From NCBI RefSeq assembly GCF_013389365.1, contig NZ_JACADJ010000010.1:25312-89311 (forward strand): 64,000 bases of DNA, in the 5' to 3' direction. Made by a program: the position numbers and the translations under genes. Under the pieces are notes generated by a model. The model made no database searches and was not told the origin of the DNA. It was given only the letters and a program-made list of their open reading frames with translations. Below are positions 41,403 through 50,116 of this stretch, piece after piece (position 1 is the stretch's first letter; every line of letters starts with the position of its first letter). This stretch comes from Desulfobacter latus (lineage in GTDB: Bacteria > Desulfobacterota > Desulfobacteria > Desulfobacterales > Desulfobacteraceae).

Positions 41403-42368
41403 ATGACAAACACTAAACTGATCGTTTCCCATGCCCCTTTCTGGCATAACGGAGACAGCTTGTTCCAACAGAACCTGAACTTTTTTATCGCCCTTTTACC
41501 GGCCGCCCTTTTCGGTATTTTCCATTTTGGCGCGCCTGCCCTTGGGGTGCTGGCCCTTGCCACTTCATCAGCTATGCTTTGGGAAGTGATCATGTCGGTC
41601 CTCTCCAAGAAAAAAATGGCTATAGCAGATATGGACTCTGCGATTATCGGCCTGTTGTTCGGCATGATGGTTCCGGCCACAATGCCCTGGTGGGTTGTAA
41701 TCACCGGCACATTTATTGCCGTGGTCCTGGGCAAATTTGTATTTGGTGGTACCGGCGCCAATCCCTTCCATCCAACGCTGGTGGGTATTGCAATTCTCAC
41801 GATGTCCTGGCCCGCCTTCTTGGACTTTGATACGGCGTATGTATCATATCAATTTGATTTCACTGCCCTTGCACCTCTGGCGGCGCTGAAAGCCCAGGGT
41901 ACATACGCGCTGGCCTCATTTTCCAATTATGATCTGCTCATGGGCAACGAAGTGGGCGGTATCGGTTCCACGTTCGGGCTCGGCATCATAATCGGCGGCA
42001 TTTATCTGATATTAAAAGGGTATGCACGCTGGGAAATTGTGGCATCATTCATTGCAGGCGTTTTGATTACTGCAACGCTTTTCTTTGTACTCCATCCTGA
42101 CACATATGCCCCGCCCCTGTTCCACCTGCTTTCAGGATATACCCTTATAGGTGCTTTCTTTCTGGCTGTGGAAAATTCATCCTCACCGGTTAATCGTATC
42201 CCCATGCTGATTTATGGATTTTTAGGTGGTTTAATGATCATTCTGGTCCGTAATATTGGTATCTATCCGGACGGAACGGTCCTGGCGATCCTGTTGATCA
42301 ACCTTGTCAATCCATTGATTGACACAATAAGACCCAAAGCTCTTGGAAAGGGGGTGCCCAATGCGTGA
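41403..42368 (+). CDS. rnfD: Rnf complex subunit RnfD
   Basis: GGGAGA six bases before the ATG at 41403 sets this start; a frame from 41373 overlaps rnfC. The 321-residue protein has about nine or ten membrane helices and the markers SHAPFWHNG, GGTGANPFHPTLVGI and FLAVENSSSPVNRIPMLIYG. RnfD normally carries FMN on a Thr in a SATPL/SGATPL-type motif. Here the corresponding stretch reads FTALAPLAALK, with Ala in place of the acceptor Thr. If the alignment is right, this subunit is not flavinylated at that site. Confidence 0.93.
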   Translation: MTNTKLIVSHAPFWHNGDSLFQQNLNFFIALLPAALFGIFHFGAPALGVLALATSSAMLWEVIMSVLSKKKMAIADMDSAIIGLLFGMMVPATMPWWVVITGTFIAVVLGKFVFGGTGANPFHPTLVGIAILTMSWPAFLDFDTAYVSYQFDFTALAPLAALKAQGTYALASFSNYDLLMGNEVGGIGSTFGLGIIIGGIYLILKGYARWEIVASFIAGVLITATLFFVLHPDTYAPPLFHLLSGYTLIGAFFLAVENSSSPVNRIPMLIYGFLGGLMIILVRNIGIYPDGTVLAILLINLVNPLIDTIRPKALGKGVPNA

Positions 42369-42942
42369 AATGTTAAGTATGATTGTGGTACTGACCGTTC
42401 TTACGGCAGTATCCGGCGGTCTTCTGGCAGCTGTTAAGGTGAAAACCGAACCCCGGATTGAAGAACAGGTACTGAAATTTCAAAAAGCCCCTGCCATCAA
42501 GGCTATCTTTGCCGATGCGACCAATGATCCCATCAAAGAACGCTTTAATGTCAAGGCTGAAGACACTGAGCTGCAAGTTTTCCCCAGTACTTTGGCAGAT
42601 GGAATAAAGGCTGTTGCATTTGAAGCAAAGGGAACCGGATTCGGCGGTCCTATCGGGCTGATGGTAGGCGTAAACCTTGACACCGATGAAATCATTGCCG
42701 TGCGGGTGACCACCCATGCCGAAACACCAGGCATCGGTTCCAGGGCCAAAGAAGACCTTTCCTTTGTAGGCCAGTTTGCTGGCATGTCCATGGCATCAAA
42801 TTTTGGCACAAAAGGCCAGGGCGGCGACATTGATGCCATGTCCGGGGCCACGGTGACATCTGTTGGTGTCAGCCAGGCCGCAGTGGCAGCCCAAAATCTA
42901 TACAAGAAACTGAAACCTGAAATTGTTAAACAGATGAATTAA
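42361..42942 (+). CDS. rnfG: Rnf complex subunit RnfG
   Basis: The ATG at 42361 overlaps the rnfD stop by eight bases and has AGGGGG upstream. The 193-residue protein has one N-terminal membrane anchor and a periplasmic FMN-binding domain with GTGFGGPIGLMVGV, HAETPGIGSRA and the flavinylation motif MSGATVTS (covalent FMN on the Thr, installed by ApbE; no apbE is in this window). It passes electrons between the periplasm-facing flavins and RnfD. Confidence 0.94.
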   Translation: MREMLSMIVVLTVLTAVSGGLLAAVKVKTEPRIEEQVLKFQKAPAIKAIFADATNDPIKERFNVKAEDTELQVFPSTLADGIKAVAFEAKGTGFGGPIGLMVGVNLDTDEIIAVRVTTHAETPGIGSRAKEDLSFVGQFAGMSMASNFGTKGQGGDIDAMSGATVTSVGVSQAAVAAQNLYKKLKPEIVKQMN

Positions 42943-42966
42943 TAAGGTCATTCAGGAGATATAATT

Positions 42967-43575
42967 ATGGCACAATCCCTGGTAAAAGAATTTACAAAAG
43001 GACTTTGGGCTGAGATTCCCTTGTTCCGGCTGGTCCTTGGGCTATGCCCGGCCCTTGCCGTGACCAAAACGTGTGAGAACGGTATCGGCATGGGAATGGC
43101 GACCACCTTTGTCCTTTTGTTTTCAAACATTTTGGTCTCCATGCTTAGAAATATAATTCCCTCAAAGGTCAGAATTGCCTGCTACATCGTCATTATAGCA
43201 ACTTTTGTAACCATCGTTGAATTTGTGATGCAGGCATATACCTATGAACTGTTCCTGAAACTCGGTATTTTTATCCCCTTGATCGTTGTAAACTGTGTCG
43301 TACTAGGCCGGGCCGAAGCGTTTGCCGGAAAAAATACCGTAATGCTCTCGGCGGCAGACGGTCTTGGCATGGGTATCGGGTTTACTTTGGCACTGTCTTC
43401 CCTTGGCGCGGTGCGTGAGCTTATCGGTGCCGGTACCCTGACCGTGTGGGGCGGCACACCTCTTTTTACAATCGGGCATGGATATATTCCTTTTCAATTT
43501 ATGGTTGAAGCCCCCGGTGCATTTGTGGGCCTGGGTATGATGCTCTGCCTGATGAATCTCATCGGAAAAAAATAA
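42967..43575 (+). CDS. rnfE: Rnf complex subunit RnfE
   Basis: The 202-residue protein has six membrane helices. Markers of the RnfE/NqrD family include LVLGLCPALAVTKTCENGIGMG, where the Cys (CPALAVT) helps hold the membrane [2Fe-2S] cluster with RnfA, then FIPLIVVNCVVLGRAEAFA with the second Cys. It starts 24 bases after rnfG with GGAGA upstream. Confidence 0.95.
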   Translation: MAQSLVKEFTKGLWAEIPLFRLVLGLCPALAVTKTCENGIGMGMATTFVLLFSNILVSMLRNIIPSKVRIACYIVIIATFVTIVEFVMQAYTYELFLKLGIFIPLIVVNCVVLGRAEAFAGKNTVMLSAADGLGMGIGFTLALSSLGAVRELIGAGTLTVWGGTPLFTIGHGYIPFQFMVEAPGAFVGLGMMLCLMNLIGKK

Positions 43576-43592
43576 GGTAAGGAGATATTAAT

Positions 43593-44168
43593 ATGGGTGA
43601 TTTATTTGTCCTGGCAATCAGTTGTATTTTCATTAACAATATTCTCCTTGCTCAATTCCTCGGCAACTGTCCTTTCCTGGGCACCTCCAAAAAGATGGAA
43701 ACTGCTGTAGGCATGGCAATGGCTGTTATATTTGTTCTGGTCATGGCAGGCATGATAACCTGGATTGTGGATTTATACCTGCTCAAGGCCCTGAATGTAG
43801 AATTTCTGCGGACAGTGTCTTTTATTCTGGTTATTGCGTCTCTGGTTCAATTCGTGGAAATGTTTTTAAAAAAGAGTATCCCGGGACTCTATGCAGGCCT
43901 TGGTATCTTTCTTCCACTGATCACAACCAACTGTGCGGTTATGGGTGTGTGTCTGATCAACATCAAGGAAGAATACACCTTTATTCAGGCGCTGGTATCT
44001 TCTTTTGCCTATGCCGTAGGTTTTGGCCTTGCGCTTATTCTGTTCGCCGGCGTCAGGGAACGCGTTATCCTTGCCCGGGTACCAAAAGCGTTGCAGGATA
44101 CCTCTATCGGCCTTATAACGGCGGGCATGATCGCACTGGTCTTCACCGTTTTCAGGGGCATGGTTTAG
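43593..44168 (+). CDS. rnfA: Rnf complex subunit RnfA
   Basis: The 191-residue, six-helix protein contains INNILLAQFLGNCPFLGTSKKMETA and FLPLITTNCAVMGVCL; each Cys-containing turn pairs with the matching one in RnfE to bind the intramembrane [2Fe-2S] cluster. It starts 17 bases after rnfE with AAGGAG upstream. Confidence 0.95.
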   Translation: MGDLFVLAISCIFINNILLAQFLGNCPFLGTSKKMETAVGMAMAVIFVLVMAGMITWIVDLYLLKALNVEFLRTVSFILVIASLVQFVEMFLKKSIPGLYAGLGIFLPLITTNCAVMGVCLINIKEEYTFIQALVSSFAYAVGFGLALILFAGVRERVILARVPKALQDTSIGLITAGMIALVFTVFRGMV

Positions 44169-44201
44169 TTTAAACAGAAAATATAATATTAAGGTGATTG
44201 T

Positions 44202-46286
44202 ATGATTCCAGCTATACTGCTAATGCTGGGCATTGGCGCAACATGCGGCATCGTGCTCAGTCTTTCATCCAAAATTTTTTATGTGTATGAAGACCCCAGA
44301 ATTGCACAGGTAGAAAACAATCTTGCAGGCGCAAACTGCGGCGGTTGTGGATATGCAGGCTGCTCTGCAGCTGCGGAAGCCGTTGTGGCGGGCAAAGAAC
44401 CGCCAACCGTTTGCATTATTAATTCCAAAGAAGGGGTTGAAGCTGTCTCTCGCATTATGGGCGTAGATGCAGGTGCGGCTGAAGCACCTTTATCCTATAA
44501 TTTGTGTGAGGGCGGCAACCGGGCTGAAAATAAATACCACTACATGGGGGTTTCATCATGCAAAGCCATGACTGCTGTTTTTGGTGGACACAGGGTGTGT
44601 ACGGTTGGCTGTATCGGTCTTGGGGACTGTGTCAAGGCCTGCCAGTTTGATGCACTTCACATGGGACCGGATGGATATCCCGTGGTTGATGACGCTAAAT
44701 GCGTCGGTTGCGGCGCCTGCCAGAAAGCCTGTCCCAAAGATATTATTCAAGTCAAGACCCTGAGCGAAAAACTAATGGAATTCAACCAGGAGCATGGTGC
44801 TCTGGCTCCGTGTTCCCAGACCTGCCCTGCTGAAATCAATATTCCAAAATATATCAGTGAAATAAAAGCCGGTAAATATGACGAGGCGGTTCAAACCATA
44901 CGCATGAGAAACCCCCTTCTCCTTTCCTGCGGAAGGGTATGTCCGCATCCTTGTGAAGATATGTGCAGAAGGGGTATTGAGGATGAACCGGTTTCCATTA
45001 ACCAGCTCAAACGCTTTGTGGCAGACTATGAAATGAATTCCGGTTCCCGGATTCCCATTACCTGTGCCCCTGATACCGGTAAAAAAGTGGCTGTCATCGG
45101 CGGCGGACCTGCCGGACTTTCCTGTGCCTATTTCTTAAGGCGGATCGGTCATCAGGTCGATATCTTTGACGCTATGCCGAAACTTGGCGGTATTATCAGA
45201 TACGGCATCCCAGAGTACAGACTTCCCAAAAAGGTGCTGGATTGGGAAATCCAGGGAATTCTCGATTTAGGAATCAATGCCTTTACCCAGGTTAAATTCG
45301 GCGTAGACTTTGGACTAAGCTCTTTGATAGCCTCCGGATACCACGCCATATTCATGGGAATTGGTGCCTGGAATGATTATGCCCTTGGCATTGAAGGGGA
45401 AGACCTTGACGGATGTTATAAGGGAATTGACTGGCTTTCAAGATTTGCCGGCGGCCAGGAAATGAAATTAGGAAAAACCGCTGCCATCGTCGGTGGTGGA
45501 AACAGCGCCATTGACTGCGTCAGAACACTGAAGCGGCTGGGCCTTGAAAAAGTGTACATTGTTTACAGAAGAACCCGAAATGAAATGCCTGCCAATGAAG
45601 TGGAAATTGTTGCATCAGAACATGAAGGCATTGATTTTGTATTCCTTGCAGCCCCCACACGGGTTATTGGAGATGAAAACGGCAAGGTTAAAGGCCTTGA
45701 ATACCTGCAGATGGAACTGGGTGAACCGGATGCATCCGGTAGAAGACGTCCAGTACCGATTGAAGGGTCTGAAACGGTACTGGACGTTGATATGGTCATC
45801 TCTGCCATCAGTCAGGCACCGGATCCCTCTTTTAAGGATACTGATCCAACTCCGAAAATAAAAGATCTGGAATTGACCCGCTGGAATACCATTGACAACA
45901 ATCCTGAAACCCTGCAATCTTCAATCCCATATATCTTCACCGGGGGGGATTCGGCAACCGGGCCTTCCCTTGTTGTTACTGCCATCGGGGGTGGAAGGCG
46001 TGCAGCCCGTTCCATTGATCTGTTCCTGAAAGGAAAACCGGTTGAACCGGTCGAGAATTCCTTACAAGGAAAAAATATCCCTGAATCTATTTTCAAAAAA
46101 GTTGACGGCATAACGCCCATTAAACGGGCTAAAATGCCGGAAATACCAGTTAGCGAGAGGTTGGATTCAATGATTGAAGTTGATCTGGTTCTGCCCGAAG
46201 ACCAAGCGCTTGCCGAGGCTGATCGCTGTCTGAACTGCTGCCGGATTTGCTACAATCCTGATACCGAGTTCCCTATTGCTAAATAA
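44202..46286 (+). CDS. rnfB: RnfB fused to a GltD/NfnB-like NAD(P)H flavoprotein
   Basis: At 694 residues this is more than twice the usual RnfB. Residues 1-185 are RnfB: one membrane helix, the CGGCGYAGC cluster motif (about 46-54), then two ferredoxin-like [4Fe-4S] sets (CTVGCIGLGDCVKAC; CVGCGACQKAC). Residues about 195-275 form a DPD/GltD-type Fe-S domain (CSQTCPAEINIP, CGRVCPHPCEDMC). An FAD domain (VAVIGGGPAGLSCAYFL, about 296) and an NAD(P) domain (AAIVGGGNSAIDCV, about 427) follow, with a last Cys-rich CLNCCRIC at about 678. The frame is unbroken. The added flavoprotein could give Rnf a second nucleotide site; that is inference. Confidence 0.95.
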   Translation: MIPAILLMLGIGATCGIVLSLSSKIFYVYEDPRIAQVENNLAGANCGGCGYAGCSAAAEAVVAGKEPPTVCIINSKEGVEAVSRIMGVDAGAAEAPLSYNLCEGGNRAENKYHYMGVSSCKAMTAVFGGHRVCTVGCIGLGDCVKACQFDALHMGPDGYPVVDDAKCVGCGACQKACPKDIIQVKTLSEKLMEFNQEHGALAPCSQTCPAEINIPKYISEIKAGKYDEAVQTIRMRNPLLLSCGRVCPHPCEDMCRRGIEDEPVSINQLKRFVADYEMNSGSRIPITCAPDTGKKVAVIGGGPAGLSCAYFLRRIGHQVDIFDAMPKLGGIIRYGIPEYRLPKKVLDWEIQGILDLGINAFTQVKFGVDFGLSSLIASGYHAIFMGIGAWNDYALGIEGEDLDGCYKGIDWLSRFAGGQEMKLGKTAAIVGGGNSAIDCVRTLKRLGLEKVYIVYRRTRNEMPANEVEIVASEHEGIDFVFLAAPTRVIGDENGKVKGLEYLQMELGEPDASGRRRPVPIEGSETVLDVDMVISAISQAPDPSFKDTDPTPKIKDLELTRWNTIDNNPETLQSSIPYIFTGGDSATGPSLVVTAIGGGRRAARSIDLFLKGKPVEPVENSLQGKNIPESIFKKVDGITPIKRAKMPEIPVSERLDSMIEVDLVLPEDQALAEADRCLNCCRICYNPDTEFPIAK

Positions 46287-46315
46287 ATAAGGTACAAGGA
46301 AATAATTAAAACATA

Positions 46316-46352
46316 CGGGTCTGACCGATTTACCGGCAGACCCGTTTTATTT
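46316..46352 (+). terminator. Rho-independent terminator after rnfB
   Basis: CGGGTCTG-ACCGATTTACCGG-CAGACCCG followed by TTTTATTTAT, 30 bases after the rnfB stop and 10 bases before mltG. It ends the rnf transcript, so mltG expression past it would be by read-through or an unseen promoter. Confidence 0.88.
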
Positions 46353-46361
46353 ATATTAACA

Positions 46362-47369
46362 ATGATAAAAAAAATTATCCTTTTTATCGTCATGATCTCC
46401 TTGTGCATTACAATAGCCGTCGGAGCTGCTATGCACTGGATGGCCACTTTTATCAAGACACCTGCAGCCAAAATTTCTATACCTGTTACCTTCACGGTAT
46501 CTTCCGGCCAGCATTTAACTACCATCGCCCAGAATCTTAAATCCCAGGATTTAGTTTCAAATCCCACTGCATTTAAACTATATGTCCGGATAAAAAAGGC
46601 TGCGACCCGGATAAAGGCCGGGGAATACGAAATGAACACCGGCATGAGTCCGGAAACCATCATGCGCATTCTAATTTCCGGTAAAAGCAAATTATACCGA
46701 TTGACCATTCCCGAAGGGATGAATATGCAAGAAATTGCGATCCTTGCCCAGGAAGCCGGTTTGTGTTCCCGCAAACAATTTTTATCTTTATGCAATGATC
46801 TTGACTTTATCAATCAATGTGACGTACCGGGTATGACATTGGAAGGATATCTGTTTCCGGAGACCTATTTTTTTTCCAAAGAGACAGACTGCAAAACCTT
46901 AATCAAAAAAATGATATCCACCTTTAAAAAAACATTTAACCGCACATGGAAAACCCGGGCAAAAGAAATAGGCTTAAGCGTCCATGAGGTTGTCATTCTT
47001 GCCTCAATAATTGAAAAGGAAACCGGCAATGGAAAAGAAAGACCTATCATTTCATCGGTCTTTCATAATCGCCTGAAACGCCATATGCGACTTGAAAGTG
47101 ACCCCACAGTGATTTACGGGGTTTCTGACTATGACGGAAGAATTCGATATAAACATTTAAGGCGTGTCACACCTTATAATACCTACAAGATAGACGGACT
47201 TCCAGTCGGTCCTATTGCCAACCCAGGCGCACAAGCCCTTAAGGCAGCCCTGTATCCAGCCCAAACAAATTACCTTTTCTTTGTATCAAAAAACGACACC
47301 ACGCATAAATTTTCAACCAATCTGAAAGACCACAACAGAGCCGTAAAAAAATATCAACTTAATCAGTAA
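46362..47369 (+). CDS. mltG: Endolytic murein transglycosylase MltG
   Basis: The 335-residue protein has one N-terminal membrane anchor (ILFIVMISLCITIAVGAAM), a LysM-like region (VTFTVSSGQHLTTIAQNL), and the YceG catalytic domain with LEGYLFPETYFF, the catalytic Glu in ASIIEKETGNGKERPIISSVFHNRL (in parts), and LESDPTVIYG near the end with YKIDGLPVGPIANPG. It cuts nascent glycan strands in the periplasm. Its last 11 bases overlap the convergent Smr gene. Confidence 0.94.
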   Translation: MIKKIILFIVMISLCITIAVGAAMHWMATFIKTPAAKISIPVTFTVSSGQHLTTIAQNLKSQDLVSNPTAFKLYVRIKKAATRIKAGEYEMNTGMSPETIMRILISGKSKLYRLTIPEGMNMQEIAILAQEAGLCSRKQFLSLCNDLDFINQCDVPGMTLEGYLFPETYFFSKETDCKTLIKKMISTFKKTFNRTWKTRAKEIGLSVHEVVILASIIEKETGNGKERPIISSVFHNRLKRHMRLESDPTVIYGVSDYDGRIRYKHLRRVTPYNTYKIDGLPVGPIANPGAQALKAALYPAQTNYLFFVSKNDTTHKFSTNLKDHNRAVKKYQLNQ

Positions 47370-48033
47370 ACTGTTTAAGATAAACCAGCAACGCACCAAA
47401 TTTTGATCTTTTTCCGCCCTCCCATTTGTAGGATAGGACGAGATTGTCATTTTTCATCTCCTTTATCAGGTCCTCCACCACATGGGGCAGCACAGGCCCA
47501 TCCTCGGAGTGAAGCCCCTTACCCACAATAATGCGCAGGGTAAAAAATCCCTGGACATGGGCACGTGAAATAAAAGTTTGGGTTTTGATCCGGGCTCCGA
47601 TGGCTGTGAACCCGTGAAGGTCAAGATCTGCTTCGGGTGGCGGATAGCGCTTGAGCCTCCGTTTTAAGGGCATCGGCTTAGGCACATGGCGTGGGGGACG
47701 GTTTTGTTTCCAGGACGCTTCCAACAGGGTTGAAAATGCCATCTCGGATTCAGACACTGCCGCCTCCTGTTCTGCGGTCTTATCAGCAGACAGGGTATGG
47801 GAATCCGTATTTTTATTCATCCAGGTTTCATAATCATCCAAAAAGGGAAGACCATGTTTATTCAAATTTGGCCGAGGTTCAACAGGTTTTTTTAAATTTT
47901 CCTGTTTTTCTTTCACAGCCTCTTTGCCATCCATTAGGAAGGCATCTAAAAAGTCTTTATCCGATGCCAGCTTGGGCAGATCATTTTTACGCTTTAGTTT
48001 TTGTTTATTTTTCCTGGTATTTTTCTTTGGCAT
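47359..48033 (-). CDS. Smr-domain protein
   Basis: The start is taken at 48033 (MPKKNTRKNKQKLKRKN); an upstream frame from 48069 adds 12 unlikely residues. The N-terminal 130 residues are basic, then charged and probably disordered. The C-terminal 90 residues are an Smr domain with DLDLHGFTAIGA and IIVGKGLHSEDGPVLPHVVEDL, the DLHG and GxG motifs of the SMR nuclease-like fold also found at the end of MutS2. Stand-alone Smr proteins are linked to RNA cleavage or ribosome rescue; the role here is not determined. Confidence 0.88.
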   Translation of the reverse strand: MPKKNTRKNKQKLKRKNDLPKLASDKDFLDAFLMDGKEAVKEKQENLKKPVEPRPNLNKHGLPFLDDYETWMNKNTDSHTLSADKTAEQEAAVSESEMAFSTLLEASWKQNRPPRHVPKPMPLKRRLKRYPPPEADLDLHGFTAIGARIKTQTFISRAHVQGFFTLRIIVGKGLHSEDGPVLPHVVEDLIKEMKNDNLVLSYKWEGGKRSKFGALLVYLKQFTD

Positions 48034-48127
48034 AATAGCTATCTTACTTGAAAAACAAGGGGTATTCAAGGCAATGTCTTTGTTTGCCGGATTTGACTTT
48101 AATACACCTTCCTGTTATTGTCCTTGC

Positions 48128-50107
48128 ATGAATATAGGCAACATTGTTGAGTATATAGACCAGCAAAAAATTATATCTGCGGTTATTTTACGTGAAGCAA
48201 AAGGAAAACTTCGGCTGTTGAATGAAAACAGTCGCGAAGTCAGCTTTTCCGAAAAACGCCTGGCGCATGTTTCCGAAACCGTATTGGATACAGGACTTTC
48301 CAAAACAGCCTTGGTCTCTCACCTCAAGCAGGTAACCGAAACCCGCAAAAAACTATCAGAATCTATAGATATCAAAGAGTTATGGGAAATCCTCCATGAA
48401 GACCCCCAGGAAATTGATATTTCCACAATGACCTTATTCTGTTTTGATCCGCCATTGAATCCGGATCACGAAGCTGCCGTTATCCGTGCCTTTTTTAATG
48501 ATCGCCTATATTTTAAATTTAACAAAGTGATTTTTTTGCCTTTCACAGAAGCGCAGGTAGCGGCAAAAAAACGTCAGATCAGGGAAGAAGAACAAAAGAA
48601 TGCACTGATCACAAGGGGGGCGGCCTGGTTAGCCCGGCTACGGGATCATGATGATATCAATCAAGAACCGGATCCTGTAATCCTGCAAACTTTAAAAAAC
48701 TATTATATTTTCGGCAATGATGCTGAAAAAGCCGCCATAGCAAAGTCGATCATCAAAAAAGCAGGGTTAAGTTCCCCTGACCGGTTATTTGAAATTTTTG
48801 TAAAAGCCGGTATCTGGGATGTGGATGAAAATCTGGATCTGGTATACTTTCAGATTCCCACTTCATTCTCAACCAGGGTGAACCAGGCCGCTTACCAACT
48901 GTGCAAAACAGCCCCCTTGATATTTGACGATCCCAAACGCAAGGATCTGACAAATTTACCTTTAATTACCATTGACGGCCAATCCACCCAGGATTATGAC
49001 GACGCCATCAGCCTTGAAACAACGGAAAACGGTTATCGGCTTGGCATTCATATTATCGATGTCGGGGCCTGCATCCGCAACGGGGATACCATTGATATGG
49101 CTGCCAGGGAACGCGCCTCTTCCATTTACATGCCGGACGACAAATTACCCATGCTGCCCTCCAGCCTGTCCGAAGATTTGTGCAGTCTTAAGGAAGACCA
49201 GTTGAGACCAGGGGTTTCAACTTTGGTACAGATGAATCGCTTTTTTGAGGTCCAGGATTATCAAATCGTTCCATCAGTGATCAAGGTACACCAGCAGATG
49301 AGCTATACCGAGGCCAATATGGTAAACGGCAAAAATGATCCCATCACCACACTTTACAAAATGGCAACCGTACTGCGGGATAAACGTCTCAAGGCCGGGG
49401 CCATTCAGATCACCCTGCCCGAGGTCAATGTGTGGTTGGATGAAAATAAAAAGATCCATTATACAAAAGTGGACCGGGAGAATCCGTCACGGATGCTGGT
49501 CTCAGAGATGATGATTCTGGCCAACACCCTCATGGCTGAATTTTTAAAAAATAACGATATGCCAGGGGTCTTCCGGTCCCAGGCACAGCCCAAACAACGT
49601 ATTTTCAAGGGTATTGAAACGCAATTAATGCCCAATTTCCTCCAGCGTAAACAATTAAGCCGGGCTGTTATCACCACCCATGCCGAGCCCCATGCAGGCC
49701 TTGGCGTACCTGCCTATGTTACGGCAACCTCTCCCATCAGGCGCTACCATGACCTGCTTACCCAGCGGCAAATCAAAGCAATACTGGGTATAGGCACCCC
49801 CTATTCATCCAAAGAGCTTGACGATATCCTTGCAGCCATTTCCGTGGCTGTATCCAATACAGGCCGCATCCAGGCCGCCCGTAAACGCTACTGGCTGATC
49901 AAATACCTGGAGGATTTAAGAGGGGAAAGCTTTGAAGGACTGGTGCTTGATGTATACAGGGATCATTACAACGTTCTTATCAAGGAGTTCATGCTTGAAT
50001 CCAGACTGCCGGCATCCGGGCTGAAACTTAAATCAGGGGATCAGATTCAAGTGACGATCCAGCATGCGGATGCACGGCGCGGTCAGTTAACGTTATTTGC
50101 TGTTTAA
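48128..50107 (+). CDS. RNase II/R-family (RNB) exoribonuclease
   Basis: The open frame begins at 47924, but the first 68 codons overlap the Smr gene and do not resemble the family, so the ATG at 48128 (MNIGNIVEYIDQQKIISAVIL) is preferred; 48074 is possible. The product is about 659 residues. After an N-terminal beta-barrel-like part comes the RNB catalytic domain with DGQSTQDYDDAIS (the Asp cluster that binds two Mg ions), RLGIHIIDVGACI, and SPIRRYHDLLTQRQI at the active-site rear. A C-terminal S1-like region ends VTIQHADARRGQLTLF. It degrades RNA from the 3' end. Confidence 0.88.
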   Translation: MNIGNIVEYIDQQKIISAVILREAKGKLRLLNENSREVSFSEKRLAHVSETVLDTGLSKTALVSHLKQVTETRKKLSESIDIKELWEILHEDPQEIDISTMTLFCFDPPLNPDHEAAVIRAFFNDRLYFKFNKVIFLPFTEAQVAAKKRQIREEEQKNALITRGAAWLARLRDHDDINQEPDPVILQTLKNYYIFGNDAEKAAIAKSIIKKAGLSSPDRLFEIFVKAGIWDVDENLDLVYFQIPTSFSTRVNQAAYQLCKTAPLIFDDPKRKDLTNLPLITIDGQSTQDYDDAISLETTENGYRLGIHIIDVGACIRNGDTIDMAARERASSIYMPDDKLPMLPSSLSEDLCSLKEDQLRPGVSTLVQMNRFFEVQDYQIVPSVIKVHQQMSYTEANMVNGKNDPITTLYKMATVLRDKRLKAGAIQITLPEVNVWLDENKKIHYTKVDRENPSRMLVSEMMILANTLMAEFLKNNDMPGVFRSQAQPKQRIFKGIETQLMPNFLQRKQLSRAVITTHAEPHAGLGVPAYVTATSPIRRYHDLLTQRQIKAILGIGTPYSSKELDDILAAISVAVSNTGRIQAARKRYWLIKYLEDLRGESFEGLVLDVYRDHYNVLIKEFMLESRLPASGLKLKSGDQIQVTIQHADARRGQLTLFAV

Positions 50108-50116
50108 AAAAATATT

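Noticed and set aside
44202..46286. RnfB and flavoprotein as two genes joined by a misread stop
   Set aside because: The frame is continuous through the linker, with no internal ribosome site, start codon cluster or stop remnant near residues 185-200.
47924..48127. N-terminal extension of the RNB exoribonuclease with a hydrophobic segment
   Set aside because: It overlaps the opposite-strand Smr gene and its phenylalanine-rich stretch is the antisense of that gene's Lys-rich start.
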